From: a bacterium
Lineage (GTDB): Bacteria > Bacteroidota > Ignavibacteria > Kapaibacteriales > UBA2268
Direction: 5' to 3'
NCBI GenBank assembly: GCA_030426865.1
Contig: JAUHXN010000017.1
Span: 1 to 20,944, forward strand
DNA length: 20,944 nucleotides
The position numbers and the translations under genes are program-made. Below the pieces are notes generated by a model. It had not been told where the DNA came from. It searched no databases and saw nothing but the letters and a program-made list of their open reading frames with translations. Below are positions 1-7,750 of the stretch, piece after piece. Positions within the stretch are counted from its first letter, which is position 1. Each line of letters starts with the position of its first letter.

Positions 1-225
1 GTAGAATAGAAAATATGATTATTGCTTTTTTCATTTTATAAAATAAGGATAAGAAAGTACTAAAGCAAAAATAACACCCACCGACCCAGTTAAGAAAAAC
101 ACAAAAAATTTAACTTTAATTAAAAATAGTAAAGAAAACTTGCAAATAGCTTAACTTTTTTTTTCTGTAGTTAAGAAATTAGAGGGAAAACTTAACTTTT
201 TTAGTGAAGGTAATACTGAAAGGAA

Positions 226-259
226 TAAAAAAAGCCCATCCTAACTAAAGGACGGGCTT
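226..259 (-). terminator. Intrinsic terminator of tRNA-Ser
   Basis: Read on the reverse strand, 259-250 and 241-232 form a 10-bp stem (AAGCCCGTCC with GGATGGGCTT, one G-U pair) around an 8-base loop, followed at once by a run of T. It lies about 10 bases past the 3' end of the tRNA gene. On the forward strand the same stem has an A/C mismatch, so it works best for reverse transcription. Confidence 0.85.
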
Positions 260-269
260 GTTTTTATGC

Positions 270-355
270 TGGCGGAGAGACCGAGATTCGAACTCGGGGA
301 CGGGAAACCCGTCACAGCTTAGCAGGCTGCTGCATTACCACTCTGCCACCTCCCC
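270..355 (-). tRNA. tRNA-Ser (anticodon GCU)
   Basis: The reverse strand folds into a class II tRNA. The 7-bp acceptor stem GGGGAGG / TCTCTCC has two G-U pairs. The anticodon loop CTGCTAA has GCT at 323-321. The long variable arm is a perfect GACGGG-TTT-CCCGTC hairpin, and the T arm contains GAGTTCGAATCTC. Discriminator G is followed by an encoded CCA at 272-270. The long variable arm and GCT anticodon identify serine decoding of AGC/AGU codons. A terminator follows directly, so it appears to be a single-gene unit transcribed away from atpD. Confidence 0.95.
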
Positions 356-452
356 AACAGTAATTATTCACAGTTGCGAATAATATAGACAGCCAACTTA
401 ATAGATAATTTTGAATATTAAAAACATTATTTGAAATAAATTGATACTTTTC

Positions 453-483
453 TTTGTTATACCTAAAAATATATCTAATTTTG
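453..483 (+). promoter_or_regulatory. Bacteroidota-type promoter of atpD-atpC
   Basis: TTTG at 453-456 and TAATTTTG at 476-483 are separated by exactly 19 bases. This fits the known -33/-7 consensus (TTTG, about 19 bases, TAnnTTTG) of the primary sigma factor of Bacteroidota. Transcription would start near 490 and give an untranslated leader of about 80 bases before atpD. The match is seen directly; its use is inferred. Confidence 0.7.
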
Positions 484-570
484 CATTCGATTTAATAGTT
501 GATTTATAAAAACATATTAAATCATAAAAAAGAACATAATTCAAGCATTAAAAATTTAAGGTAGCTCTAC

Positions 571-1980
571 ATGAAAGAAGGAGTAATCATACAGGTAATT
601 GGACCTGTAGTTGACATCGAGTTTTCGGACGGTAATATTCCCGAAGTATTAAATGCTATTAAAATCCCAACTAAGAACGTAGAAACTGGCGAAGAGCTAG
701 ACCTAATCTGCGAGGTGCAACAACACCTTGGAGAAAACAGGGTTAGAACTGTATCGATGGAGTCTACTGACGGACTAGTACGTGGAATGAAAGCGTATGA
801 CGTTGGAGAGCCAATATCTATACAAGTAGGACCAGAAATTCTTGGTCGTATGTTCAACGTTATCGGTGATCCTATTGATAACAAAGGCGATATAAAAGGT
901 CTTCATACTTCACCTATCCACAGACCTTCACCTGACTTTAAAGTACTATCTACAACATCTGAGATGTTTGAGACTGGTATCAAAGTTATTGATCTTATCG
1001 AGCCATTCACTAAAGGTGGTAAAACTGGTCTTTTCGGTGGTGCTGGTGTAGGTAAAACAGTTATTATCCAAGAGCTAATTCACAATATTGCAAAGCAACA
1101 CGGTGGTTACTCTGTATTCGCTGGTGTTGGAGAGCGTACTCGTGAAGGTAATGACCTTTACAGAGAGATGGAAGAATCAGGCGTATTGGACAAAACGGCA
1201 CTTGTTTTCGGTCAGATGAACGAACCTCCAGGGGCGCGTTCTAGGGTAGCACTTACAGCACTTACAGCTGCTGAGTACTTCCGTGACGAAGAAGGTCGTG
1301 ATGTACTACTTTTCGTAGATAATATATTCCGTTTCACTCAAGCTGGTTCTGAGGTTTCTGCACTATTAGGGCGTATGCCTTCAGCCGTGGGTTATCAACC
1401 AACATTGGCTACTGAGATGGGTGCATTACAAGAGCGTATTGCTTCTACTGACAAAGGTTCAATCACATCTGTACAGGCCGTTTACGTACCTGCGGATGAC
1501 TTGACTGACCCTGCTCCGGCTAATACTTTCGCCCATCTTGATGCGAAGACTGTACTTTCTAGGGATATTGCGAACTTGGGTATTTACCCTGCGGTAGATC
1601 CTCTAGATTCTTCTTCTCGTATCATGGATCCGAATATTATCGGTCAAGATCATTATGAAACTGCTCAAAAATGTGTTCGTACTCTACAAACGTACAAAGA
1701 TTTACAAGATATCATCAATATCCTAGGTATGGATGAGCTTTCTGATGAAGATAAAATCGCAGTTTACAGAGCTCGTAAGATAGAGAAATTCTTCTCACAA
1801 CCATTCAACGTAGCTGAGCAATTTACTGGTTTTGCTGGTAGATATGTTACTATTGGCGATACAGTCGCTGGTTTCAAAGCTATTCTTAATGGTGATTGTG
1901 ATGAGATACCTGAGAACTTGTTTACGTACAAAGGTACTATAGACGAAGTATTTGACACAGCTAAAAAACAAGGCGTATAG
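571..1980 (+). CDS. atpD: F0F1 ATP synthase subunit beta
   Basis: Catalytic beta subunit of the F1 head; it converts ADP and phosphate to ATP (or the reverse) at the cytoplasmic face of the membrane. At 469 aa it is full length. The N-terminal beta-barrel covers about residues 1-75. The Walker A loop GGAGVGKT is at 156-163, a typical FGQMNEPPGARSRVALT segment follows, Walker B is LLFVDN, and the alpha/beta family signature PAVDPLDSSSR is present. The start is preceded by AAGG about 9 bases upstream, a weak ribosome site. atpC follows after 12 bases, so the two form an atpD-atpC unit. No other ATP synthase gene is adjacent: a tRNA lies upstream and guaB downstream. A split atp locus is known in Chlorobi and some Bacteroidota. 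Confidence 0.98.
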   Translation: MKEGVIIQVIGPVVDIEFSDGNIPEVLNAIKIPTKNVETGEELDLICEVQQHLGENRVRTVSMESTDGLVRGMKAYDVGEPISIQVGPEILGRMFNVIGDPIDNKGDIKGLHTSPIHRPSPDFKVLSTTSEMFETGIKVIDLIEPFTKGGKTGLFGGAGVGKTVIIQELIHNIAKQHGGYSVFAGVGERTREGNDLYREMEESGVLDKTALVFGQMNEPPGARSRVALTALTAAEYFRDEEGRDVLLFVDNIFRFTQAGSEVSALLGRMPSAVGYQPTLATEMGALQERIASTDKGSITSVQAVYVPADDLTDPAPANTFAHLDAKTVLSRDIANLGIYPAVDPLDSSSRIMDPNIIGQDHYETAQKCVRTLQTYKDLQDIINILGMDELSDEDKIAVYRARKIEKFFSQPFNVAEQFTGFAGRYVTIGDTVAGFKAILNGDCDEIPENLFTYKGTIDEVFDTAKKQGV

Positions 1981-1992
1981 TAAGGTATTACT

Positions 1993-2262
1993 ATGACAGA
2001 TAAAAGTTTATACTTGGAGATAATTACTCCTAAAGAAGTTATATTTAAAGGTGATGTGCAATCGGTAACTGTACCGGGCTCTAAATCACCTTTCCAAATT
2101 CTATATAATCACGCACCTATAGTGTCTTCTTTGGACAAAGGTCAGATAAAGATAGCTGAACCAAGCAACAAAGAATTAGTTTACACTACTGGTACTGGAT
2201 TCGTAGAATTGCAAAATAACCGTATTTCTATATTAGTAGAAGATGCAGTTATAGTAGAATAA
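1993..2262 (+). CDS. atpC: F0F1 ATP synthase subunit epsilon (short form)
   Basis: Central-stalk epsilon subunit that links F1 to the c-ring. At 89 aa it contains only the N-terminal beta-sandwich domain: it opens with YLEIITPKEVIFKGDV, followed by VTVPGSKSPFQIL, HAPIVSSLDKGQI and a GFVELQNNRISILVEDA strand. The C-terminal helical hairpin of the 130-140 aa enterobacterial form is absent. The frame ends in a normal TAA before a hairpin, so this looks like the natural short form also known in Chlorobium and Bacteroidota. Without the hairpin, epsilon-mediated inhibition of ATP hydrolysis is not expected. It is preceded by AAGG 7 bases before the ATG and is likely cotranscribed with atpD. Confidence 0.93.
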   Translation: MTDKSLYLEIITPKEVIFKGDVQSVTVPGSKSPFQILYNHAPIVSSLDKGQIKIAEPSNKELVYTTGTGFVELQNNRISILVEDAVIVE

Positions 2263-2277
2263 GAGATTAAAATATTA

Positions 2278-2304
2278 GGCAGATATAGTGTTACTGTATC
2301 TGCC
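2278..2304 (+). terminator. Hairpin after atpC, probable terminator
   Basis: GGCAGATATAGT at 2278-2289 pairs with ACTGTATCTGCC at 2293-2304 (12 bp, one G-U) around a 3-base loop, 15 bases after the atpC stop. The bases that follow are AT-rich (CTATATTATTT) but not a pure T run. It probably ends atpD-atpC transcription, although termination may be incomplete. Confidence 0.55.
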
Positions 2305-2366
2305 CTATATTATTTATATGTTTCGTATTCAATAATTTGAATTCACTAAAATAAAGTCATACCGCT

Positions 2367-3833
2367 ATGGCACACGAAAAAATTCTGCAAGAAGGAATCA
2401 CTTATGATGACGTTCTTCTTGTGCCCGATTATTCGGAAGTCCTTCCTCGCGACACATCGCTAAAGACAAAATTAACTGACGGAATAGAACTAAATATCCC
2501 ATTTATAAGTGCGGCTATGGATACTGTGACTGATGCACAGATGGCTAGAGCTATAGCTCGTGAAGGTGGTATTGGTGTTATCCATAAGAATATGTCAATT
2601 ACGGAGCAAGCGTCACAAGTTGACCAAGTTAAACGTTCGGAAAGTGGGATGATAATGGATCCTGTTACCCTAACGGTTGACAAAAAGGTCGGAGATGCAG
2701 TTGATCTGATGAATAAATATCATATTTCTGGTATTCCTATCATTAATAATGAAAAAGAATTGATTGGTATAATCACTAATCGTGATTTACGATTCAATCC
2801 TAATAAATCAGAAAGTATTGCTAATATAATGACAAAAGAGAATATCATTACTGCTCCTGAAGGCACTACGCTAGAGGAAGCAGAAGAGATATTGCAACAT
2901 CATAGAATTGAAAAATTACCTGTAGTAGATGGCAATAATAAGCTTTGTGGTCTAATTACATTCAAAGATATTCAAAAGAAAAAGAATTTTCCTCAAGCTT
3001 GTAAAGACTCTCATGGTCGTTTACGAGTTGGTGCTGCCGTAGGAGTTACGTCAGACACTATGGATAGAATAGATGCTCTTATTTCTTCTGGTGTAGATGC
3101 AGTATTCGTAGATACAGCACACGGTCACTCGCGTGGTGTATTAGAAACTGTAAAGAAAATAAGAGATGCCTATAAAGATTTGCAGATAATCGGTGGTAAT
3201 ATAGCTACGGAAGCAGCTGCTTTGGCATTAGTCGATGCAGGTGTTAATGCTGTAAAAGTTGGTATTGGTCCTGGTTCTATTTGTACTACAAGAATAATAG
3301 CCGGAGTGGGTGTACCACAACTAACAGCTGTTATGAACGTAGCTATGGGATTAAAAGGAACTAATATACCACTTATTGCAGATGGTGGTATAAAGCAAAC
3401 GGGCGATATAGCAAAAGCTATAGCTGCTGGAGCAGACTCTATTATGATTGGTAGTATGTTTGCCGGTCACGAAGAGTCACCAGGGGAGAAAATCATATTC
3501 GAAGGTCGTTCATATAAAATGTACAGAGGAATGGGTTCTATTGGAGCTATGAAAACTGGCTCAGCTGATAGATATTTCCAAGATATGGAAGACGAGATTT
3601 CCAAATTTGTTCCAGAAGGAATAGAAGGAAGAGTTCCTTTCAAAGGTCAGGTTAGCGAGACACTTTATCAACTCAAAGGTGGTCTAAGATCATCTATGGG
3701 GTATTGTGGCTGCAAAGATATACCAACTATGAAAGAGAATGCTAAATTTATAAAAATTACGAATGCGGGTATCAAAGAGTCGCACCCACATAGTATTCGT
3801 ATTTCTAAAGAAGCACCTAATTACTTTGTTTAA
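2367..3833 (+). CDS. guaB: Inosine-5'-monophosphate dehydrogenase
   Basis: Oxidises IMP to XMP with NAD+, the committed step to guanine nucleotides, in the cytosol. The 488 aa length is typical. The N terminus GITYDDVLLVPDYSEVLPR is characteristic of the family. Two CBS domains occupy about residues 95-215 (MDPVTLTVDKKVGDAV; then IMTKENIITAPEGTTLEEA). The catalytic loop GPGSICTTRIIAGVGVPQ contains the nucleophile Cys306, and the phosphate-binding segment IPLIADGGIKQTGDIAKA follows. The C-terminal flap GSIGAM is present. There is no clear Shine-Dalgarno sequence. It is followed after 20 bases by the M24 peptidase gene, probably in one transcript. Confidence 0.98.
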   Translation: MAHEKILQEGITYDDVLLVPDYSEVLPRDTSLKTKLTDGIELNIPFISAAMDTVTDAQMARAIAREGGIGVIHKNMSITEQASQVDQVKRSESGMIMDPVTLTVDKKVGDAVDLMNKYHISGIPIINNEKELIGIITNRDLRFNPNKSESIANIMTKENIITAPEGTTLEEAEEILQHHRIEKLPVVDGNNKLCGLITFKDIQKKKNFPQACKDSHGRLRVGAAVGVTSDTMDRIDALISSGVDAVFVDTAHGHSRGVLETVKKIRDAYKDLQIIGGNIATEAAALALVDAGVNAVKVGIGPGSICTTRIIAGVGVPQLTAVMNVAMGLKGTNIPLIADGGIKQTGDIAKAIAAGADSIMIGSMFAGHEESPGEKIIFEGRSYKMYRGMGSIGAMKTGSADRYFQDMEDEISKFVPEGIEGRVPFKGQVSETLYQLKGGLRSSMGYCGCKDIPTMKENAKFIKITNAGIKESHPHSIRISKEAPNYFV

Positions 3834-3853
3834 ATAAATAAAAGTTTAACATT

Positions 3854-5137
3854 ATGGCTAAAAAAGCTACAAAAGAAACTACCAAAAAGTCAACAGCAAA
3901 AGCTGCTCCCAAAAAAGCTGCAGCTAAGAAAGAAGCTGCGCCTAAGAAAGCCGCAACGAAAAAAGCTGACACTAAGAAAGTTTCTACGAAAAAAGAAAAA
4001 TCTGGAGCTGACAATTCTATAGATAGAGAACTGATGACATTCACTCCTTATCCTGAACTAAACGATATGAGATTAGAACAGGTTAGGTTTATGATAAGCG
4101 ATCAGAAACTTGATGCTATGATTGTAACTCACATGCCTACAGTTAGGTACCTAACTAAGTTTTCGGGTTCAAATGGAGCACTATTAATTACTCCTACAGA
4201 TTTACACTTTTTCACTGATGATAGATACGAAGAATCAGTAAAAACAGATTTGTATGATTTGCCTAATATGACTGTTCATATAACTCGCGATGTATGGCAA
4301 TACATGGTTGATGCTAAAGTATTAGCTAAAATCAAGAATCTAGGTTTCGAATCGGATAGAATAGCATATACAGAAGCTGTAGATATCAGAAACGTAATCA
4401 GACCAGTAAAATTCAAACCAGCTCCTAAAGAAGTAGAACCATTCACTATGCCAAAAGCACCAGTTGAATTGGATCATATCAAAGCTGCTTGTAAAATAGC
4501 TGAGTCAGTTTACGAAACTATGAAGAAGAAAGTGAAAGTCGGTATGACTGAAATTGAACTTCAAAGTGAATTGATTTACGAAGCTCGTAAACAAGGTTCG
4601 GAAGGTGAGCCATTCAACCCAATCGTTTTGGCTGGGGAAAGAACTTCTATGCCTCACGGTCGTCCGTCTCATAGAAAAATCAAAAAAGGCGATTTGATAC
4701 TTTTAGATTTTGGAACTATGATAGAAGGTTTCGGTTGCGATATTACTAGAGTATTCTGTATGGGCAAACCAACTAAAGAGCAAGAAAACGTTTACAAAAT
4801 AGTACACGAAGCTAAGCAAAAAGCTATTGACAATCTACGTCCAGGTATAAATGGAAAGATTTTAGACGAGTATGCAAGAAAGCATATTGAAAAAGCTGGC
4901 TATGGTGAAAACTTCAAACATTCATTAGGTCATGGTATCGGTGTGGCAGCTCACGAAATGCCTTTCATTACTTTCAGAAAAGAAGAAAATGTACCAGTTG
5001 GGGTTGTATTAGCAATCGAACCAGGTATCTACTTCGAAGGTAAATGGGGTATTAGACTAGAAGATAACGTACACGTAACATTTGACGGTGCTGTTCCATT
5101 TACTAATGCTCCTGCTGAATTACCAGTAGTTAAATAA
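3854..5137 (+). CDS. M24B Xaa-Pro peptidase with Lys/Ala-rich N-terminal tail
   Basis: Probable cytosolic dinuclear-metal peptidase of the Xaa-Pro aminopeptidase/dipeptidase type. Residues 1-55 are an unusual low-complexity tail of Lys, Ala, Thr and Pro (repeats such as PKKAA and TKKA) like histone H1 tails. A creatinase-N domain covers about 70-190 and the M24 pita-bread domain about 205-425. All metal ligands are visible: Asp285 (LLDFG), Asp296 (CDITR), His360 (SLGHGIG), Glu389 (AIEPG) and Glu403 (RLEDN), plus catalytic-site His268 (MPHGR). An internal ATG at 4034 (residue 61) would give a tail-less enzyme, but the frame is clean from 3854 and the spacing to guaB is normal. Substrate specificity cannot be read from sequence. 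No Shine-Dalgarno sequence is evident. Confidence 0.9.
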   Translation: MAKKATKETTKKSTAKAAPKKAAAKKEAAPKKAATKKADTKKVSTKKEKSGADNSIDRELMTFTPYPELNDMRLEQVRFMISDQKLDAMIVTHMPTVRYLTKFSGSNGALLITPTDLHFFTDDRYEESVKTDLYDLPNMTVHITRDVWQYMVDAKVLAKIKNLGFESDRIAYTEAVDIRNVIRPVKFKPAPKEVEPFTMPKAPVELDHIKAACKIAESVYETMKKKVKVGMTEIELQSELIYEARKQGSEGEPFNPIVLAGERTSMPHGRPSHRKIKKGDLILLDFGTMIEGFGCDITRVFCMGKPTKEQENVYKIVHEAKQKAIDNLRPGINGKILDEYARKHIEKAGYGENFKHSLGHGIGVAAHEMPFITFRKEENVPVGVVLAIEPGIYFEGKWGIRLEDNVHVTFDGAVPFTNAPAELPVVK

Positions 5138-5153
5138 GTAAATTATTACGGCA

Positions 5154-6401
5154 ATGACAGATAAAAAAGTTCTAGTATTAGCTTATTACTTCCCACCTAT
5201 GGGACTTAGTGGGGTACAAAGAACTCTGAAATTTGTAAAATATTTGCCAGAATTTGGTTGGGAACCAATAGTTCTCACTACAAATTCTGGCTCTTATTAT
5301 GCCTATGATGACTCTCTTTTAAATGAAATAGAAGAGAAGAATATAAAAATATACAGAACGGATGATGAAACATCCAAACCTCGTAGCTATCCCTCTACTT
5401 TTGTCCAGAAAGCCGGAAGATTTATAAACGGAATATTCCGTCAACCAGACAGTAAAATATACTGGAAAAAAAAGGCGATAGAGTCTGGAAGTAAAATAAT
5501 AGAAGAGATAAAACCAGATGTCATATTCTCTACTGCTCCTCCATTTACTAGCCATCTGGCAGCGGCTGAGTTAGCAGATAAATATGGAATTCCTCTAGTG
5601 CTAGATTACAGAGACCAATGGTATGGTAATCCATTTAATGTAATGCCGACGAAGTTTCATAAGCACTATAATAAGAAATTAGAAGCAGAAGTATTATACA
5701 AATCGAGTAAGATTGTAGTTATATCAAGGGAACAGAAAGAACGACTGTTGAAAAATTATAAGTTGTTAAAATATAATGACATCAGTATCGTATCTCATGG
5801 ATATGACAAAGAGGATTTTGAGAAAGTCGAGTCAAGATCGGATAAAAGTGATTTCGTTATTACACACTCTGGTTTGTTCCAAGACAATAGAAATCCGAAA
5901 CCATTTTTTGAAGCATTTAGAAAACTAATTGATTCGAACCCGATTGATAAGAATCGAATAAAATTAAAATTAGTTGGTCTGATGAGAAAAAATCATCAGA
6001 AGCAGATAAAGAGATTGAAATTAGAAGATAATGTCATATTGACTGGCAATGTCAGTCATAAAGATGCTGTAACACATATTATGCAATCCGATGTACTTTG
6101 GATTTTGCAAAATGATGATGTAAGAACTCCAGGGAAACTCTACGAGTATTTCGGAGCAAAAAAGCCAATACTAGCTACAATGCCTAAAAGCTATATGAGA
6201 GAATTGGCAGTGTCATCGGGTATTGCCCTAACGGCAGAACCAAATGATAAAGATGATATATATAAGGCACTTTGTACTTATTATGATTTATGGAAGAGAA
6301 ACTCATTACCCAAAGGTAGTGATGAGTTTGTAAGTAGTTATGATAGAAAAGTATTAACTGAAAATCTATCACAAATATTAGCTTCTTCTTCCAATATATA
6401 A
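5154..6401 (+). CDS. GT4-family glycosyltransferase
   Basis: Predicted GT-B fold enzyme that moves a sugar from a nucleotide-sugar donor to a cell-surface glycan or lipid; donor and acceptor are unknown. The N-terminal domain opens with VLVLAYYFPPMGLSGVQRT (residues 6-24), the typical GT4 opening with a Gly-rich loop. FSTAPPFTSHLAA and VLDYRDQWYGNP lie near 125-160. The C-terminal Rossmann domain includes VITHSG (about 235), KLVGL, DNVILTGNVSHKDA and the donor-site KLYEYFGAKKPILA with Glu331. The 415 aa length is normal. It sits 16 bases after the M24 peptidase gene and is probably the last gene of the guaB transcript. No other glycan genes are nearby, so the pathway cannot be assigned. Confidence 0.9.
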   Translation: MTDKKVLVLAYYFPPMGLSGVQRTLKFVKYLPEFGWEPIVLTTNSGSYYAYDDSLLNEIEEKNIKIYRTDDETSKPRSYPSTFVQKAGRFINGIFRQPDSKIYWKKKAIESGSKIIEEIKPDVIFSTAPPFTSHLAAAELADKYGIPLVLDYRDQWYGNPFNVMPTKFHKHYNKKLEAEVLYKSSKIVVISREQKERLLKNYKLLKYNDISIVSHGYDKEDFEKVESRSDKSDFVITHSGLFQDNRNPKPFFEAFRKLIDSNPIDKNRIKLKLVGLMRKNHQKQIKRLKLEDNVILTGNVSHKDAVTHIMQSDVLWILQNDDVRTPGKLYEYFGAKKPILATMPKSYMRELAVSSGIALTAEPNDKDDIYKALCTYYDLWKRNSLPKGSDEFVSSYDRKVLTENLSQILASSSNI

Positions 6402-6411
6402 TAGTATTTAG

Positions 6412-6419
6412 TAATTTTG
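6412..6419 (+). promoter_or_regulatory. Probable -7 element of the lipoprotein operon
   Basis: TAATTTTG is identical to the -7 element before atpD and matches TAnnTTTG. No good TTTG is found 19 bases upstream, where the sequence is the end of the glycosyltransferase gene. Transcription would start near 6426, leaving a leader of about 36 bases. Confidence 0.45.
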
Positions 6420-6447
6420 AGAATATAATTTTATTAACTATTTAAAC

Positions 6448-6452
6448 GGAGG
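6448..6452 (+). promoter_or_regulatory. Strong Shine-Dalgarno site (GGAGG)
   Basis: GGAGG lies 9 bases before the ATG at 6462. It is a much better anti-16S match than the starts of guaB, the M24 peptidase or the glycosyltransferase, suggesting that this lipoprotein operon is translated strongly. Confidence 0.7.
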
Positions 6453-6461
6453 TATTTTTTT

Positions 6462-7373
6462 ATGAATTTAATAAAAAAATTATCACTTTTGACTGCATTA
6501 GTTGCAGTTATGTTCGCTTTCAATGCTTGTGAAGAAGATACAGTAGCACCTGTAGAAGATACACCTAGTGCACCTATAGATTTACAAGCTACTTCTATCA
6601 ATGACAATACTGTTCATATCAAATGGAAAGATGCTAGCGATATAGATCTAGAGCAACTAAAAGACTATACTATCACATACTATCCATCAAACACTAGCTC
6701 TGAAAATGCTCCAGAAATGAGTGCTTCAAAATCAGGTGACCCTGTAGAAATCTCTGGCTTGGATATGGATAAAGAATACACTTTTGAAGTAGTAACTAAC
6801 TATGACAATGGTAATTCTTCTTCAGCTTCAATGATCAAATGGGCTCCGGCTATGAGATTCGTACAAGTTGAAGCAAATACTATAAAGCTATATGCTTCTG
6901 ATGTAACTGCTCAAGGTAGCGGATTAGCACTTTACGAAGATGATGGGTTAGGAGATTTCTTCCCAACAGTAAAAACTGTACTTCAGATTACTGAATGGAA
7001 CTTAGGACTTAGCACAAAAGGTGGTAGCATAAAATTCGGTTCAGCTTCTATGCTTGATTATGATGGTGCTTCTACAGCAACTGAGTCTGCTGAAGTTGCA
7101 TCTGCAATACCTGCTGAAAGTTTAAATGCTGTATTTGACTCTCAAGCATTAGATAACATGAACTATAGCCAAGATTTACATGATTTGACTAATGCTACTT
7201 CAAGCGTTGTAATTTATGTAAAACATACTAATGCTAATAACGAAGTACACTATGCAAAAGTATTTTTGAAAAATGTAAACGGTAGTTTCTTACAAGGTGC
7301 TGCTGGCAGTCAATATGTAGAAGCGGAGATTTCTTACCAAGTTAACGCTGGTTTCCCTTACGCTAAGAAATAA
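6462..7373 (+). CDS. Lipoprotein with fibronectin type III domain
   Basis: Predicted envelope lipoprotein of 303 aa; function unknown. A signal peptide (about residues 1-22) ends in a lipobox AFNAC with the lipidated Cys23, followed by acidic Glu24-Glu25. A single fibronectin type III domain is recognisable at about 35-125: PSAPIDLQATSINDNTVHIKW opens it, DYTITYYPS follows, then VEISGLDMDKEYTFEVVT. The remainder (about 130-303) is rich in beta-type sequence and is not recognised. It is the first of three co-directional genes (gaps of 19 and 10 bases) that all encode exported proteins and share good ribosome sites, so a joint envelope role is likely. The FN3 domain suggests binding or spacing rather than catalysis. 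Confidence 0.82.
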   Translation: MNLIKKLSLLTALVAVMFAFNACEEDTVAPVEDTPSAPIDLQATSINDNTVHIKWKDASDIDLEQLKDYTITYYPSNTSSENAPEMSASKSGDPVEISGLDMDKEYTFEVVTNYDNGNSSSASMIKWAPAMRFVQVEANTIKLYASDVTAQGSGLALYEDDGLGDFFPTVKTVLQITEWNLGLSTKGGSIKFGSASMLDYDGASTATESAEVASAIPAESLNAVFDSQALDNMNYSQDLHDLTNATSSVVIYVKHTNANNEVHYAKVFLKNVNGSFLQGAAGSQYVEAEISYQVNAGFPYAKK

Positions 7374-7392
7374 TAATCAAAGGTAAAAAACA

Positions 7393-7740
7393 ATGAAAAA
7401 ATTATTTGTAGCTATATTGATTTCTGTTTCTGTTATGGGCTTAGCTCTAACTCAAATGGATATCAATGCACAATCAGGATTAACTGGTACGACGGTAAGT
7501 CTATCATCTGAATTTATTAATTCTAGTGTTTCGATAGACAAGGAAAGAGCAGTTGAATTATACAAAGCTGGTCAAGCATTGGCATTCAAGTCTAATGGTA
7601 AACTTTACTTTGTTATGAATGCAGCTGGTAACTTAGATACTAAAAGCCTTATAAAGCACGCTGGTGGCGATTATACAATCGGTGGTTCAGTAAAGTCTGC
7701 TAAGGGATTTAATTACATTATCGCTAATTCATATAACTAA
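7393..7740 (+). CDS. Secreted small protein, partner-domain family
   Basis: Unrecognised exported protein of 115 aa. A signal peptide covers about residues 1-26 (MKKLFVAILIS through INAQ, a typical signal peptidase I end). The mature part is one small domain containing EL..AGQ, SNGKLYFV, NAAGN.D and an IGGSV...G strand. The last ~60 residues match the C-terminal domain of the lipoprotein encoded next (about 29 identical positions in 61 by eye), so the genes arose by duplication. AAAGG lies 9 bases before the ATG. It has no lipobox, so it is probably free in the periplasm or secreted, whereas its paralogue is anchored. Confidence 0.75.
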   Translation: MKKLFVAILISVSVMGLALTQMDINAQSGLTGTTVSLSSEFINSSVSIDKERAVELYKAGQALAFKSNGKLYFVMNAAGNLDTKSLIKHAGGDYTIGGSVKSAKGFNYIIANSYN

Positions 7741-7750
7741 GGAGTAAATC

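Noticed and set aside
2310..2345. A -7 promoter element for guaB at ATAATTTG
   Set aside because: It fails the TA positions of TAnnTTTG and no TTTG is suitably placed upstream.
3817..4044. Reverse-strand open frame opposite the Lys/Ala-rich tail of the M24 peptidase, giving an Ala/Phe/Leu-rich peptide
   Set aside because: It is the antisense reading of AAA/GCT-rich codons; the hydrophobic composition is a by-product and there is no start context.
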